Shown here piece by piece: positions 1-7,792 of a stretch of DNA of 63,058 bases. Below the pieces are notes generated by a model. It was not told the origin of the DNA, searched no databases, and saw nothing but the letters and a program-made list of their open reading frames with translations. Each line of letters begins with the position of its first letter. Position 1 is the stretch's first letter. This stretch comes from Gemmatimonadota bacterium. GTDB lineage: Bacteria > Gemmatimonadota > Gemmatimonadetes > Gemmatimonadales > Gemmatimonadaceae. A program made the translations under genes and the position numbers. The DNA lies in assembly GCA_023249375.1 (NCBI GenBank), contig JAHFCT010000019.1:1-63058 (forward strand). Direction: 5' to 3'.

Positions 1-55
1 GGACGAGCAGCATGAGCATGCCACTGGACGCCGGGTACTGTTTTTCGCGGTACAT
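1..55 (-). CDS. SPFH/band-7-like membrane protein, N-terminal fragment (cut by window edge)
   Basis: Only the first 18 codons are visible, read leftward from the ATG at 53-55: MYREKQYPASSGMLMLLV. A short charged start with a Q-Y-P/T-x-S-G element running into a hydrophobic helix resembles the start of SPFH (stomatin/prohibitin/flotillin) membrane scaffold proteins. That assignment rests on one short motif and is tentative. No strong Shine-Dalgarno sequence is visible upstream. Two near-palindromes lie just 5' of the start (56-67 and 88-95). Confidence 0.45.
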   Translation of the reverse strand, partial: MYREKQYPASSGMLMLLV

Positions 56-118
56 AGTGAGATCACTCGAAGAGGGTGATGGCAAAATGATATCACTTTG
101 AAAGCAGAAAGTCAAATT
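56..118. promoter_or_regulatory. Two near-palindromic boxes upstream of the SPFH-like gene
   Basis: AGTGAGATCACT (56-67) and a second box centred on TGATATCA (88-95, within AATGATATCACTT) share the same half-sites, about 30 bp apart. The surrounding DNA is much more AT-rich than the rest of the window. This looks like a promoter with paired operator sites for a dimeric repressor of the leftward gene; the regulator is not identified here. From 119 to 272 no gene was recognised. Confidence 0.35.
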
Positions 119-272
119 TGCGTGTAAGTTGTTGCATTTATTTAAGTTATATACCAAGGTAACAGAGTCTCCGCTAACAACATCGACTCGTCCCCGATTC
201 GGTAGCAGGAGTTTGGAGGTTCAAATCATCTCGCCCCGACTGCGTGAGCTGATTGTCTGGGGACGATGTGAC

Positions 273-310
273 GAACGCTCCGGGAGATGATCTCGGAGCG
301 TTCTGTTTGT
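273..310 (+). terminator. Hairpin with weak T-tract
   Basis: GAACGCTCC (273-281) pairs with GGAGCGTTC (295-303), with an inner GAGAT/ATCTC stem, followed by TGTTTGTT. The T-rich side lies on the plus strand, so it would end rightward transcription entering from the AT-rich region. It could also mark the 3' end of the leftward sigma-54 regulator, but there is no T-run in that direction. Confidence 0.4.
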
Positions 311-331
311 TGGACCCACTGCCTGTCCCTG

Positions 332-1951
332 TCACGGGTGCCCACTGGAGGGGCCGAGCGCCTTCAACTTGCGGTACAGTGTCGCAGAGCCAATGCCGAG
401 CTTGGCCGCCGCTTGGGCGCGATTGCCGCCCACCGAGCGAAGCACGGCGGCGATGTACTCTCGCTCGACCTCCTCAAGCGTGCGGATGTCGCCGGGAGCC
501 ATAGACTCTGGTGCGGTGAGGCTGATCTCCGGCGGCAGGTCCTCCACATCGACCCGAGTGCGGGCGGCGAGTACCACGGCGCGTTCGATCGCGTTCTCGA
601 GCTCGCGAACGTTTCCGCGCCAGGCGTACGCCAACAGCCGCTGTGCCGCCGCGGGGGTGAAGCCGGTGACCTTCCGCCCGGTACGCGCCGCCGCGGCCTC
701 CACGAATGTGCGTGCCAGGGTGAGGATGTCCTCTCGACGCTCCCGCAATGGTGGCACGGTGATCTCGACGACGCGCAGCCGGTAGTAGAGATCCTCACGA
801 AAGCGCGCCGCGCGGATATCCGCCACGAGGTCGCGATTCGTTGCCGCGAGCACACGCGCGTTCACCGGTCGTGTTCGATTCTCGCCCACGCGCCGTATTT
901 CCCGTTCCTGCAGCGTGCGCAGCAGCTTCACCTGGATCGCGGGCGACGTCTCGCCAATCTCGTCGAGCAGCAGCGTGCCACCGTTCGCCGCCTCGAGGAG
1001 GCCGACGCGGTCCTGCGTAGCACCGGTGAACGCCCCGCGCACATGCCCGAAGAGTTCCGATTCGAGCAAGTTCTCCGGCACGGCGCCGCAGTTGATCGCG
1101 ACGAAGGGACCATCAACCCGCGGCGACTGCTCGTGGATAAACCGCGCCACGCGCTCCTTGCCCACTCCGCTCTCGCCGGTGAGGAGCACGGTGGAATCCA
1201 CCTGTGCCACCCGGCGTGCGAGATCCAGCACGCGTCGCATCGACGTGCTCGCTGCCACGAGTGCGCCATTCGCAAGCTCGGGGTCGCGCGGCGGTAGTTC
1301 CCGACGCTGCGCGCGCAACCGACTCTCGGCACGCTTGAGTTGCTTCGTGACGCGCGACAGCGCGTCGTCCAGTGACGCTTCCTTATAGAAGGGTAGGTGG
1401 GCCTCGATGGCCTCCCCCCACGCCTCCACCGGTCGCGCCTCAAGCCGGCATACGGCGTCTCCCTTGCCGCGACACTCGTGCTCTACAACGTAGATGTCGC
1501 GCCCGTAGGCGCGCGACGTGTATCCGGTCGTGAACCCGGCGAGTGTCCAGCAGACGGCCTCGTCGGCTCGGCCCACGTGGAGGAGGTGCTGTTCGGCTTC
1601 ATAGGAGTCTTCCCACACCCAATGCGCAACCGTCGTCGATGTGATCTCGGCGAGGCCCTGCCAGGGGATGGGTCGCACGAAGCCCTGCAGCAGATGCAAT
1701 CGTGCGCCAGCGGCGCGCCATTCCTGTTCGCTCTGCCAAGGGAATGCGGTCCGGAGCGTATCCGCCGTGCGCCATCCGTGCGCGTATCCGAAGCGCGTGA
1801 GCACGCCCCGCGCCGCCGTTAGGCCGAGCGTGTCGATCAACTCGCGCCGCAACATGCCGAGCGCGACAGCGTCGAGGATCAGCACTCGCTCTCCACCGAG
1901 GCGGATAAGCCCGCCATCGGGGTCCACACTGAGGAGTTCCCTGAGGTCCAT
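332..1951 (-). CDS. Sigma-54-dependent transcriptional activator, XylR/DmpR type (XylR_N + V4R + AAA+ + Fis HTH)
   Basis: This 539-aa enhancer-binding protein should activate sigma-54 RNA polymerase in response to a small hydrophobic ligand. Residues ~1-95 match the XylR N-terminal domain. A V4R region (~132-178) carries E-C-x7-C, as in the metal site of phenol-responsive regulators. The AAA+ core has Walker A GESGVGKE (~259-266), the sigma-54-contacting loop GAFTGA (~306-311) and Walker B LLLDEIG (~327-333). A Fis-type helix-turn-helix ends the protein (~508-533). The start MDLRELL is preferred because the longer reading frame adds 36 residues that fit no domain. It is divergent from the YceI operon, which has a sigma-54 promoter, so that operon is the likely target. 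Confidence 0.9.
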   Translation of the reverse strand: MDLRELLSVDPDGGLIRLGGERVLILDAVALGMLRRELIDTLGLTAARGVLTRFGYAHGWRTADTLRTAFPWQSEQEWRAAGARLHLLQGFVRPIPWQGLAEITSTTVAHWVWEDSYEAEQHLLHVGRADEAVCWTLAGFTTGYTSRAYGRDIYVVEHECRGKGDAVCRLEARPVEAWGEAIEAHLPFYKEASLDDALSRVTKQLKRAESRLRAQRRELPPRDPELANGALVAASTSMRRVLDLARRVAQVDSTVLLTGESGVGKERVARFIHEQSPRVDGPFVAINCGAVPENLLESELFGHVRGAFTGATQDRVGLLEAANGGTLLLDEIGETSPAIQVKLLRTLQEREIRRVGENRTRPVNARVLAATNRDLVADIRAARFREDLYYRLRVVEITVPPLRERREDILTLARTFVEAAAARTGRKVTGFTPAAAQRLLAYAWRGNVRELENAIERAVVLAARTRVDVEDLPPEISLTAPESMAPGDIRTLEEVEREYIAAVLRSVGGNRAQAAAKLGIGSATLYRKLKALGPSSGHP

Positions 1952-1967
1952 ATCAGCTGCGCGCACG

Positions 1968-2015
1968 ATGGAGTCCCCCGTCAGAATGAGAGTCAATCGT
2001 ATCGAAATGAGAGTC
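1968..2015. promoter_or_regulatory. Candidate upstream activator sites (direct repeats)
   Basis: ATGAGAGTC occurs twice (1986-1994 and 2007-2015), exactly 21 bp apart, or two helical turns, with a degenerate third copy ATGGAGTC at 1968-1975. They lie 50-100 bp upstream of the -24 element of the sigma-54 promoter, a normal place for an enhancer-binding activator, and directly 5' of the regulator's own start. Binding by the divergent XylR/DmpR-type protein is inferred. Confidence 0.5.
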
Positions 2016-2065
2016 CAGCCGACAGGCCCAACTCGGAAGTCCTTGTGCCATAGCCACATAGATAT

Positions 2066-2081
2066 TGGCAGGCGACTTGCA
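2066..2081 (+). promoter_or_regulatory. Sigma-54 (-24/-12) promoter
   Basis: TGGCAGGCGACTTGCA matches the consensus TGGCAC-N5-TTGCW at all but one position, with the invariant GG (2067-2068) and GC (2079-2080) exactly 12 bp apart. The expected transcription start is near 2091-2093, giving a leader of about 35 nt with GGGAGG (2115-2120) before the ATG at 2127. A sigma-54 activator gene is divergent from it. Confidence 0.8.
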
Positions 2082-2126
2082 CTGTGCTACCGGCGAGGAC
2101 AACCAACTTCGTATGGGAGGCACCCG

Positions 2127-2675
2127 ATGATCGTTGAACGATGGACGATCGACAGCAGTCCCTCGGCGATCCACTTCGCCGTGCGTCATCTCATGATCTC
2201 CAACGTCCGTGGCCGGTTCAGCCGCTGGAGCGGGACCATTCGCGTGGACGCCGGCGACTGGGAGCGGGCCACGGTCGACGTCGTGATCGATGCGTCGAGC
2301 ATCAACACCGGCATTCAGGCCCGCGACGCTCACCTTCGCACGGCGGAATACCTCGACGTCACGCGTTATCCGGACATCACGTTACGTGCGCGGTTGGTGC
2401 CGTCAGCGGCCGGTGAAGGCCGGCGGATTGTCGGCGAGCTGACACTCAAGGGGCAGACGACCGAAGTCGAGCTTCAGTTGACGAACCGCGGCGTCCGTCG
2501 CGACCGGTGGGGGAACGACCGTGCCGGTTTCAAGGCGCGGACGACGCTCGATCGCCGTGCACTCGGTATCACCGGCAACATGGCGCTTGACAGTGGCGGC
2601 GTCGTGATCGGCCATCGCATTCAGGTGGACATCGAGGTCGAAGCCGTACGGCAACCCACGGTGCAGGTCGCCTGA
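2127..2675 (+). CDS. YceI-family lipid-binding protein
   Basis: A 182-aa YceI domain (lipocalin-like barrel that in characterised members binds polyisoprenoid or other lipids). It has the family pattern: W-x-I-D near the start, H-F-A-V-R-H-L-M followed by V-R-G-R-F, a central S-I-N-T-x-x-x-x-R-D-x-H-L-R segment, the T-L-K-G-x-T block, and a terminal V-x-I-x-I-x-V-E strand. No signal peptide is visible, so it looks cytoplasmic unless the start is wrong. First gene of a likely operon with the coiled-coil and HdeD-like genes, behind a sigma-54 promoter. The ligand is unknown. Confidence 0.88.
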   Translation: MIVERWTIDSSPSAIHFAVRHLMISNVRGRFSRWSGTIRVDAGDWERATVDVVIDASSINTGIQARDAHLRTAEYLDVTRYPDITLRARLVPSAAGEGRRIVGELTLKGQTTEVELQLTNRGVRRDRWGNDRAGFKARTTLDRRALGITGNMALDSGGVVIGHRIQVDIEVEAVRQPTVQVA

Positions 2676-2752
2676 CCTCGCGCCTCGCGCGCAGCAGTGC
2701 GCAAAGCGGTCAACAAATGAACCGGGGCGACCCCATAACGGAGGAGGATCAG

Positions 2753-3415
2753 ATGGCGGTGCAGGACACGACGCAAGCGACAGAGGTTGCGACAGGGCCG
2801 GAAGCCACACGCAATCAGGAAGCAACGGCACGGGAGATCGAAAGAGGATGGGAGGGAGAGCTCCTCGTAAAGCAGATGGACGCGCAATTGCGCGCCGGCG
2901 AGTCGCGCCTGGATGCGCTCGAGGCTGACGCGCACGCCCGCGCGGCGAAGGTGGAGATGGAGGTCATCGCGGGCATTCGCCTGCACCGTGACCAGGCGCG
3001 CGAGCGACTGGCAGTGCTGAAGTCGCACGCGACCGAGACCTTCGTGAGCGCCAAGCGCTCCACCCAGCAGGCCATCTGGGAGTTCGAGGTGGCGATCGAG
3101 CAGATGAGCGACCGGTTCGCCGCCTGGGACGAGACCCGCAACGCGCAGCTGTTTGCGCGGCTCCACGAGGCGGAGGCGCGCCTGAGCGAGTGGAAGGCGA
3201 CGCTGCAACGCGGGCGGATTGAGCGCCAGATCCGCGATCACGACCTCATAGCGGCACTCGAGGCGCAGGTTGAGCTCGCGAAGGCGCGCGCGGCGGAGTG
3301 GGGCCGAGGGCGGCACGAACGCAAGGCGGCGGAAGCCGCCCGTGACGTTGCCCGACACTTCGAAGCCGCGTACCGCGCGGCGGCGAGGTGGTACGACGGG
3401 GAGGATGTGCCATGA
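2753..3415 (+). CDS. Coiled-coil protein of unknown function
   Basis: A 220-aa, Ala/Glu/Arg-rich, almost wholly helical protein without signal peptide or membrane segment. Long heptad-like stretches from ~35 to 210 suggest an extended coiled coil. The start MAVQD is chosen for the strong GGAGGAGG at 2740-2747; an upstream in-frame ATG at 2717 lacks one. The stop overlaps the next gene's start (ATGA at 3412-3415), so translation is probably coupled to the HdeD-like membrane protein. No family was recognised; a cytoplasmic scaffold or stress partner for the membrane protein is a guess from context. Confidence 0.7.
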   Translation: MAVQDTTQATEVATGPEATRNQEATAREIERGWEGELLVKQMDAQLRAGESRLDALEADAHARAAKVEMEVIAGIRLHRDQARERLAVLKSHATETFVSAKRSTQQAIWEFEVAIEQMSDRFAAWDETRNAQLFARLHEAEARLSEWKATLQRGRIERQIRDHDLIAALEAQVELAKARAAEWGRGRHERKAAEAARDVARHFEAAYRAAARWYDGEDVP

Positions 3416-3972
3416 TCGGTCAACTGGTTCGAAACTGGAAATGGGTGGGAGTGCGTGGCGCGCTGGGGATTCTCTTCGGTACGCTGACCCTGATCTACCC
3501 AGCCGCCACGCTCGTTGCGTTCGTCGCGATGTTCGGTGCGTACGCCATCGTGGACGGCCTGCTCCTCTTCATGTCCGCGATTGCCAACCGCAGGACCCGG
3601 AAGCGTTGGCGGCTCCTGCTGACCGGCGGCCTGCTCGGCATCGCAACCGGCGTGCTGACCTTCGCCTGGCCGGCAATCACGGCGCTGGCGTTGCTCGCGA
3701 TCATCGAGGCATGGGCGATCCTGATGGGCGTCATCGAGATCACATCCGCCATCCGGCTTCGGCGGGACATCACCGGAGAGTGGGCGATGGTGCTCTCCGG
3801 CCTGCTGGCCATCGCGCTCGGCGTGATGCTGGCCATCAACCCGGGCGTGGGCGCACTCGCGGTGGTGGTGTGGATCGGCGCCTACGCGGTGGTGTCGGGC
3901 GCGCTGCTCGTGGCGCTGGCGTTTCGTCTCCGTCACTGGGGTCGCGCGCATGGGTTGCTCGCTGCCGCGTGA
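3412..3972 (+). CDS. HdeD-like membrane protein (DUF308)
   Basis: A 186-aa integral membrane protein with about six hydrophobic segments arranged as internal two-helix repeats, each with G-x-L-x-I-x-x-G and D/E-A-W-A-I-type motifs. This matches the DUF308/HdeD family, named for the acid-resistance membrane protein of enterobacteria. The ATG at 3412 overlaps the stop of the coiled-coil gene. Last gene of the sigma-54-promoted trio, so probably made under the same inducing condition as YceI. The biochemical role of the family is poorly known. Confidence 0.82.
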   Translation: MIGQLVRNWKWVGVRGALGILFGTLTLIYPAATLVAFVAMFGAYAIVDGLLLFMSAIANRRTRKRWRLLLTGGLLGIATGVLTFAWPAITALALLAIIEAWAILMGVIEITSAIRLRRDITGEWAMVLSGLLAIALGVMLAINPGVGALAVVVWIGAYAVVSGALLVALAFRLRHWGRAHGLLAAA

Positions 3973-4003
3973 TCGTACCGCCGCTGCGAACAGTGCAACG
4001 CGA

Positions 4004-4033
4004 CCCCGCCCGCGCTCGACGCGGCGGGCGGGG
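4004..4033 (+). terminator. GC-rich hairpin after the HdeD-like gene (no T-tract)
   Basis: CCCCGCCCGC (4004-4013) pairs perfectly with GCGGGCGGGG (4024-4033) across a 10-nt loop. It sits 31 bp after the HdeD stop and well before the next ATG at 4102. There is no U-run, so it is either an atypical terminator or a processing block. Confidence 0.45.
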
Positions 4034-4101
4034 CTCGCGGCCCGAACCGGGAATAAAGCTACCAACCAATCTGCCGCGTACTGCGACCTAAGGAGCGTCT
4101 G

Positions 4102-6474
4102 ATGACGAGTGCCGCGCGAATCCAGGACTTCGACGATCCCTGCGCTCCCGAGGCGCTGTACCAGATGCTCGCCGAACATGCCACCGACCTGCTGAGTCTG
4201 AACGACGCTGACGGGCGCCAGTTGTGGGCGAGTCGTTCGCTGGTGCGCCTTCGCGGTCGCGTCGCGAGTCTCGTCGAAGACGTCCACCCCGACGATCGTG
4301 AGGCCTACGACCGCTGGTGGCAGCAAGTCCTCGCAGGCCGCGCGGAACAGCTCCGTTGGCGGATCCGCTCGGCGGCCGGCAAGCAGCACTTCCTGGAGAC
4401 CTCGGCCGCGGTGCTGCGGTATCGCGATCACGCGTACGTCCTCTGCACAGCTCGTGACATTACGCAACAGCAGGAGGCCGACGATGCGCTGCGCGCCGGT
4501 GACCTGATGCTCCGCGTGGCGGCGCGGCAGGCCCAGCTGGCGTACTGGGAGGATGATCTCGTCGCCGATCGCGTTTCGTGGTCGGAGGGGGGCTGCGTCA
4601 TTCTCGGGGATTCGACCGGACCGAACGCAATGATCTGGACCGAGTGGCTGGCGTTCATCCATCCGGAGGACCGCGCCCTCGTGGCGGAACACCGCGCGCA
4701 CATCCTGCGAGGCGGCGAGTCGGTCGGCGCCGTGACGTTCCGGCTACAGCGTCACGACGGCACGCTCCGCTACGTCGAGACGCATGTGGAGATCGGCCGT
4801 GACGACGACGGACGGCCGGTTCGCGCGTTCGGCGCCATGCAGGACGTGACGTCGCGAGAACAGTCCGCGATTGCGTCGCGAGCGAACGACGCGCGGCTCC
4901 GCCTCGCGCTTGAGGGGACTGGCCTCGGGACCTGGGAATGGAACCTGGATCTGAACACCGCGGAGTACTCGGACGAATGGAAGCGACAGCTCGGCTACGC
5001 ACCACACGATATCGCCGACCGGTATGACGAGTGGGAGAGCCGCCTCCACCCAGACGACCGCGCGCGGGTGTTGTCCGCGTTGCGCGACTATCTGGATGGC
5101 CGGCGGCCCGAGTACGAACTTGAGATGCGCCTGCGGCACAAGGACGGGTCGTATCGTTGGATTCATACACGCGGCGTGGTGCTACGTGACGGCAGCGCGA
5201 CGCAGACGCGCATGGTCGGTGGTCACGTGGACGTCACCGAACAGAAGCGGCGCGAAGAGCATCTCCGGCAGGCGCAGAAGATGGAGGCGGTTGGACGTCT
5301 CGCCGCGGGGATTGCCCACGACTTCAACAACTTGCTGACCATCATCGACGGATACGCGGATATCCTCGCGCAGACGCTCGACCAGACCGATCCGTCGCAG
5401 GCCGATCTCGGCGAGATCAAGATGGCGGCGCGCAGCGCGGCGAGCCTGACGCGCCAACTACTGGAGTTCAGCCGTCAACAGATCGTGCAGCCCCAGATTC
5501 TCGATCTCAACGGCGTGCTGCGTCGCCTCGAACCCATGCTCGGTCGCGTGATCGGTGAAGATGTCACCCTGACCATACGCCGGAACGCGGGCGGTCTAGT
5601 GAACATCGATCCCGGCCAGCTCGAGCAGGTCGTCATGAACTTGGCGGTGAACGCGCGTGACGCGATGCCCGACGGCGGACGGCTCACGATCGAAACGCGG
5701 GACGTCGACCTTGACGACTCGGACGTGGTGCAGTTTCCAGGTGCGACGCCGGGCATGCACGTACTGCTCGAGGTGAGCGACACGGGCAGCGGCATGGATG
5801 CGGCGACGCGCGCCCAAGTGTTCGAACCGTTCTATACGACCAAGGCCGAAGGCAAGGGCACCGGTCTTGGCCTCGCGACCGTCTACGAGATCGTGAAACA
5901 GAACCAGGGCTCGATCGTGGTATCGAGCGAGCAGGGCCACGGAGCGACCTTCAGTATTCTCCTCCCCACGGCGACCGGCAGCGCGGACGCGCCGCTCCCA
6001 GTCGTCGACGCAAGCGCGCTGCGAGGGACTGAGACGGTGCTCGTCGTCGAAGACCAGCCAGATCTGCGCGGCCTGCTGGAGCGAACGCTGCGCCGGCGCG
6101 GGTACACGGTGCTCCCGGCCGCGAGTGGAGACGAGGCCGTCGCGATCGCAAAAACGTACGCAGGGACCATCGATCTCCTGTTAACGGACGTGATTCTGCC
6201 CGGCGCCAACGGGCGGGAGACGGCACTCCAGGTCCTGATCGAGCGCCCCGCCGCGCTAGTGATTTACATGTCTGGCTACACGGACGACGCCATCATTCGT
6301 CATGGGGTCTTCGAGAAGGAAGTGGTATTCCTCCAAAAGCCGTTCACCGGGGATGCTCTCGCGCGGCGTATCAGGGAAGTGCTATCGGCGGAATCGCAAG
6401 ACGTTGAGGATCCTCTCGTCACTCCGGCCAAGTTGGACGAGGCACATGGAGGCGCTGGCCAGTCCGCGTTCTAA
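4102..6474 (+). CDS. Hybrid PAS sensor histidine kinase with C-terminal receiver
   Basis: A 790-aa hybrid kinase without obvious membrane segments, so probably a soluble sensor. Three PAS domains are visible (~17-125, ~136-250, ~262-384), each ending in the D-V/I-T element of PAS/PAC units. The dimerisation helix has the phospho-acceptor H406 in GIAHDFNNLL. The ATPase domain has N-A-R-D-A-M-P-D-G-G, DTGSG and G-T-G-L-G-L-A boxes. The receiver (~640-765) keeps acidic VVEDQ, phospho-Asp D696 in LLTDVILPG, and K in LQKPF. GGAG lies before the ATG. No DNA-binding domain is present, so the output partner is not evident; a related kinase lies at 7793. Confidence 0.9.
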   Translation: MTSAARIQDFDDPCAPEALYQMLAEHATDLLSLNDADGRQLWASRSLVRLRGRVASLVEDVHPDDREAYDRWWQQVLAGRAEQLRWRIRSAAGKQHFLETSAAVLRYRDHAYVLCTARDITQQQEADDALRAGDLMLRVAARQAQLAYWEDDLVADRVSWSEGGCVILGDSTGPNAMIWTEWLAFIHPEDRALVAEHRAHILRGGESVGAVTFRLQRHDGTLRYVETHVEIGRDDDGRPVRAFGAMQDVTSREQSAIASRANDARLRLALEGTGLGTWEWNLDLNTAEYSDEWKRQLGYAPHDIADRYDEWESRLHPDDRARVLSALRDYLDGRRPEYELEMRLRHKDGSYRWIHTRGVVLRDGSATQTRMVGGHVDVTEQKRREEHLRQAQKMEAVGRLAAGIAHDFNNLLTIIDGYADILAQTLDQTDPSQADLGEIKMAARSAASLTRQLLEFSRQQIVQPQILDLNGVLRRLEPMLGRVIGEDVTLTIRRNAGGLVNIDPGQLEQVVMNLAVNARDAMPDGGRLTIETRDVDLDDSDVVQFPGATPGMHVLLEVSDTGSGMDAATRAQVFEPFYTTKAEGKGTGLGLATVYEIVKQNQGSIVVSSEQGHGATFSILLPTATGSADAPLPVVDASALRGTETVLVVEDQPDLRGLLERTLRRRGYTVLPAASGDEAVAIAKTYAGTIDLLLTDVILPGANGRETALQVLIERPAALVIYMSGYTDDAIIRHGVFEKEVVFLQKPFTGDALARRIREVLSAESQDVEDPLVTPAKLDEAHGGAGQSAF

Positions 6475-6563
6475 GTCGCGCTGATTGACCACCAGTCGCA
6501 CTGAATAGCTGCTGACCGAGCGCCAACGGCACGGGTACTGATTGATCATCTCAGGGAGTGGCT

Positions 6564-7673
6564 ATGCGCTCTTCACGCTTATCGCGGTCTTCGCGGTCTT
6601 CGCGACACTGGCGACGACCTGCGGAAACCATCTTGGCCCGGACCGTGGTCAGGATGCTGGATTTTGCCGCAGAGCAGGGCCTGGACCGGCAGGCGCTCGC
6701 CGCCGGGGCGGGACTCAATCGTGTGGATCTCAGCCATGCCGACGCCCATGTGCCGCTGGCCACTCAGGTCGCGCTGTTCCGGCTGATAGGCCGGGAGACA
6801 TCCGATCCCGGGTTCGGAGTCAAGTTCTCCACGTCGTTGGGCACCGGTGATTGGGGACTCCTCGGTTATGCGCTGTACCACAGCGCGACGCTCGGCGCCG
6901 CGCTCCGCCGCCTCGTGAGGTACTCCGCAATCGCCACCGAAGCCGTGCAGTTCAGGCTTGAGGCTCCCAACCGGCAACACGTCGCGATCGCGGAAGGCCA
7001 CACGGCGCTCGGAGGGGGCTTCCCCATCGCGGTCGATGAACGCCTGACCGCCGTGTTGCACGGCGTGCGTGACATCACGAATGCCGACGTCCGGCCGGTG
7101 GAGGTCTGCTTTGCATACGACCGACCGAGAAGCACGCTGGAGCATCAGCGGTTCTTCCGGTGCCCGCTCAGGTTCGGTCAACCCGTGTCGAAGATCGTGC
7201 TCTGGGAGCGCGACCTTCAGTTGACCGTCTCGCACGGCGACGAGCAGCTCGCTGGGTATCTCAGCGTGGTCGCGGAACAGGTGCTTCGGACGCTCGTGTC
7301 GGGAGCCTCCTTCAACGAACGAGTGCGCGCAGCGATCTGGACGCTACTGAGCGAAGGCCCTCCGAGGCTCGAACAGGTTGCGTGCGCGCTCCACCTGTCT
7401 GCGAGGTCGTTGCAGCGTCACCTGGCGGAGGAGGGAACCTCGCTCCGGGCTGAAGTTGAAGCCATTCGCAAAGCCATGGCCATCGCGGGGCTTCAGAGCC
7501 GAGACAGGTCCATAGAGGAGCTGGCTTTCATGCTCGGCTACTCGGATAGCGGCACGTTCTACCGCGCGGTCAAGCGCTGGACCGGCCAGACGCCGCAGCA
7601 CTACCGCAAGAGCGTGGCGCCAAGCGTTCAAGAGGATGCCGGCCCGGTTCGTCGAGTGATGGACCCGACCTAG
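6564..7673 (+). CDS. AraC-family regulator with Arabinose_bd-type N-terminal domain
   Basis: About 369 aa. Residues ~25-205 match the N-terminal sensor domain of the OruR/ArgR-like AraC subgroup (PF12625 type), including the G-x-L-G-Y-A-L-Y-x-S-A-T-L segment. The C-terminal double helix-turn-helix spans ~268-348, with helix 1 around LEQVACALHLSARSLQR and helix 2 around LGYSDSGTFYRAVKRW, and P-Q-H-Y-R closes the domain. ATG 6564 is chosen because AGGGAG lies 7 nt upstream; a GTG at 6558 overlaps that site. The first 20 residues are Ser/Arg-rich and come from a small tandem repeat, so the true start could be later. The inducer is unknown. Confidence 0.85.
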   Translation: MRSSRLSRSSRSSRHWRRPAETILARTVVRMLDFAAEQGLDRQALAAGAGLNRVDLSHADAHVPLATQVALFRLIGRETSDPGFGVKFSTSLGTGDWGLLGYALYHSATLGAALRRLVRYSAIATEAVQFRLEAPNRQHVAIAEGHTALGGGFPIAVDERLTAVLHGVRDITNADVRPVEVCFAYDRPRSTLEHQRFFRCPLRFGQPVSKIVLWERDLQLTVSHGDEQLAGYLSVVAEQVLRTLVSGASFNERVRAAIWTLLSEGPPRLEQVACALHLSARSLQRHLAEEGTSLRAEVEAIRKAMAIAGLQSRDRSIEELAFMLGYSDSGTFYRAVKRWTGQTPQHYRKSVAPSVQEDAGPVRRVMDPT

Positions 7674-7753
7674 GTCCTTTCAGCAGACCATCTTTCCGCG
7701 TGGCGCCAATTGCCGCAGCTGTGGCGTGTGGCGCTTTCAGATGTCGCCGCCGG

Positions 7754-7787
7754 CCTCCGAACGTTCAAGCAGGAACGGATCCGGAGG
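7754..7787 (+). promoter_or_regulatory. Hairpin that occludes the ribosome binding site of the second PAS kinase
   Basis: CCTCCG (7754-7759) pairs with CGGAGG (7782-7787), and CGTTC (7762-7766) with GAACG (7773-7777), closing an AAGCAG loop. The 3' arm contains the Shine-Dalgarno GGAGG (7783-7787), 5 nt before the ATG at 7793. If formed, the stem would hide the ribosome site, suggesting translation control. It could also be an inverted-repeat operator. Confidence 0.45.
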
Positions 7788-7792
7788 TCTAA

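Noticed and set aside
205-243. tRNA 3'-end-like segment (T-loop GGTTCAAATC followed by CGCCCCGAC)
   Set aside because: No matching 5' acceptor, anticodon arm or D arm could be found upstream, and the T stem has a mismatch. It may be an attachment-site remnant, but it is too weak to call.
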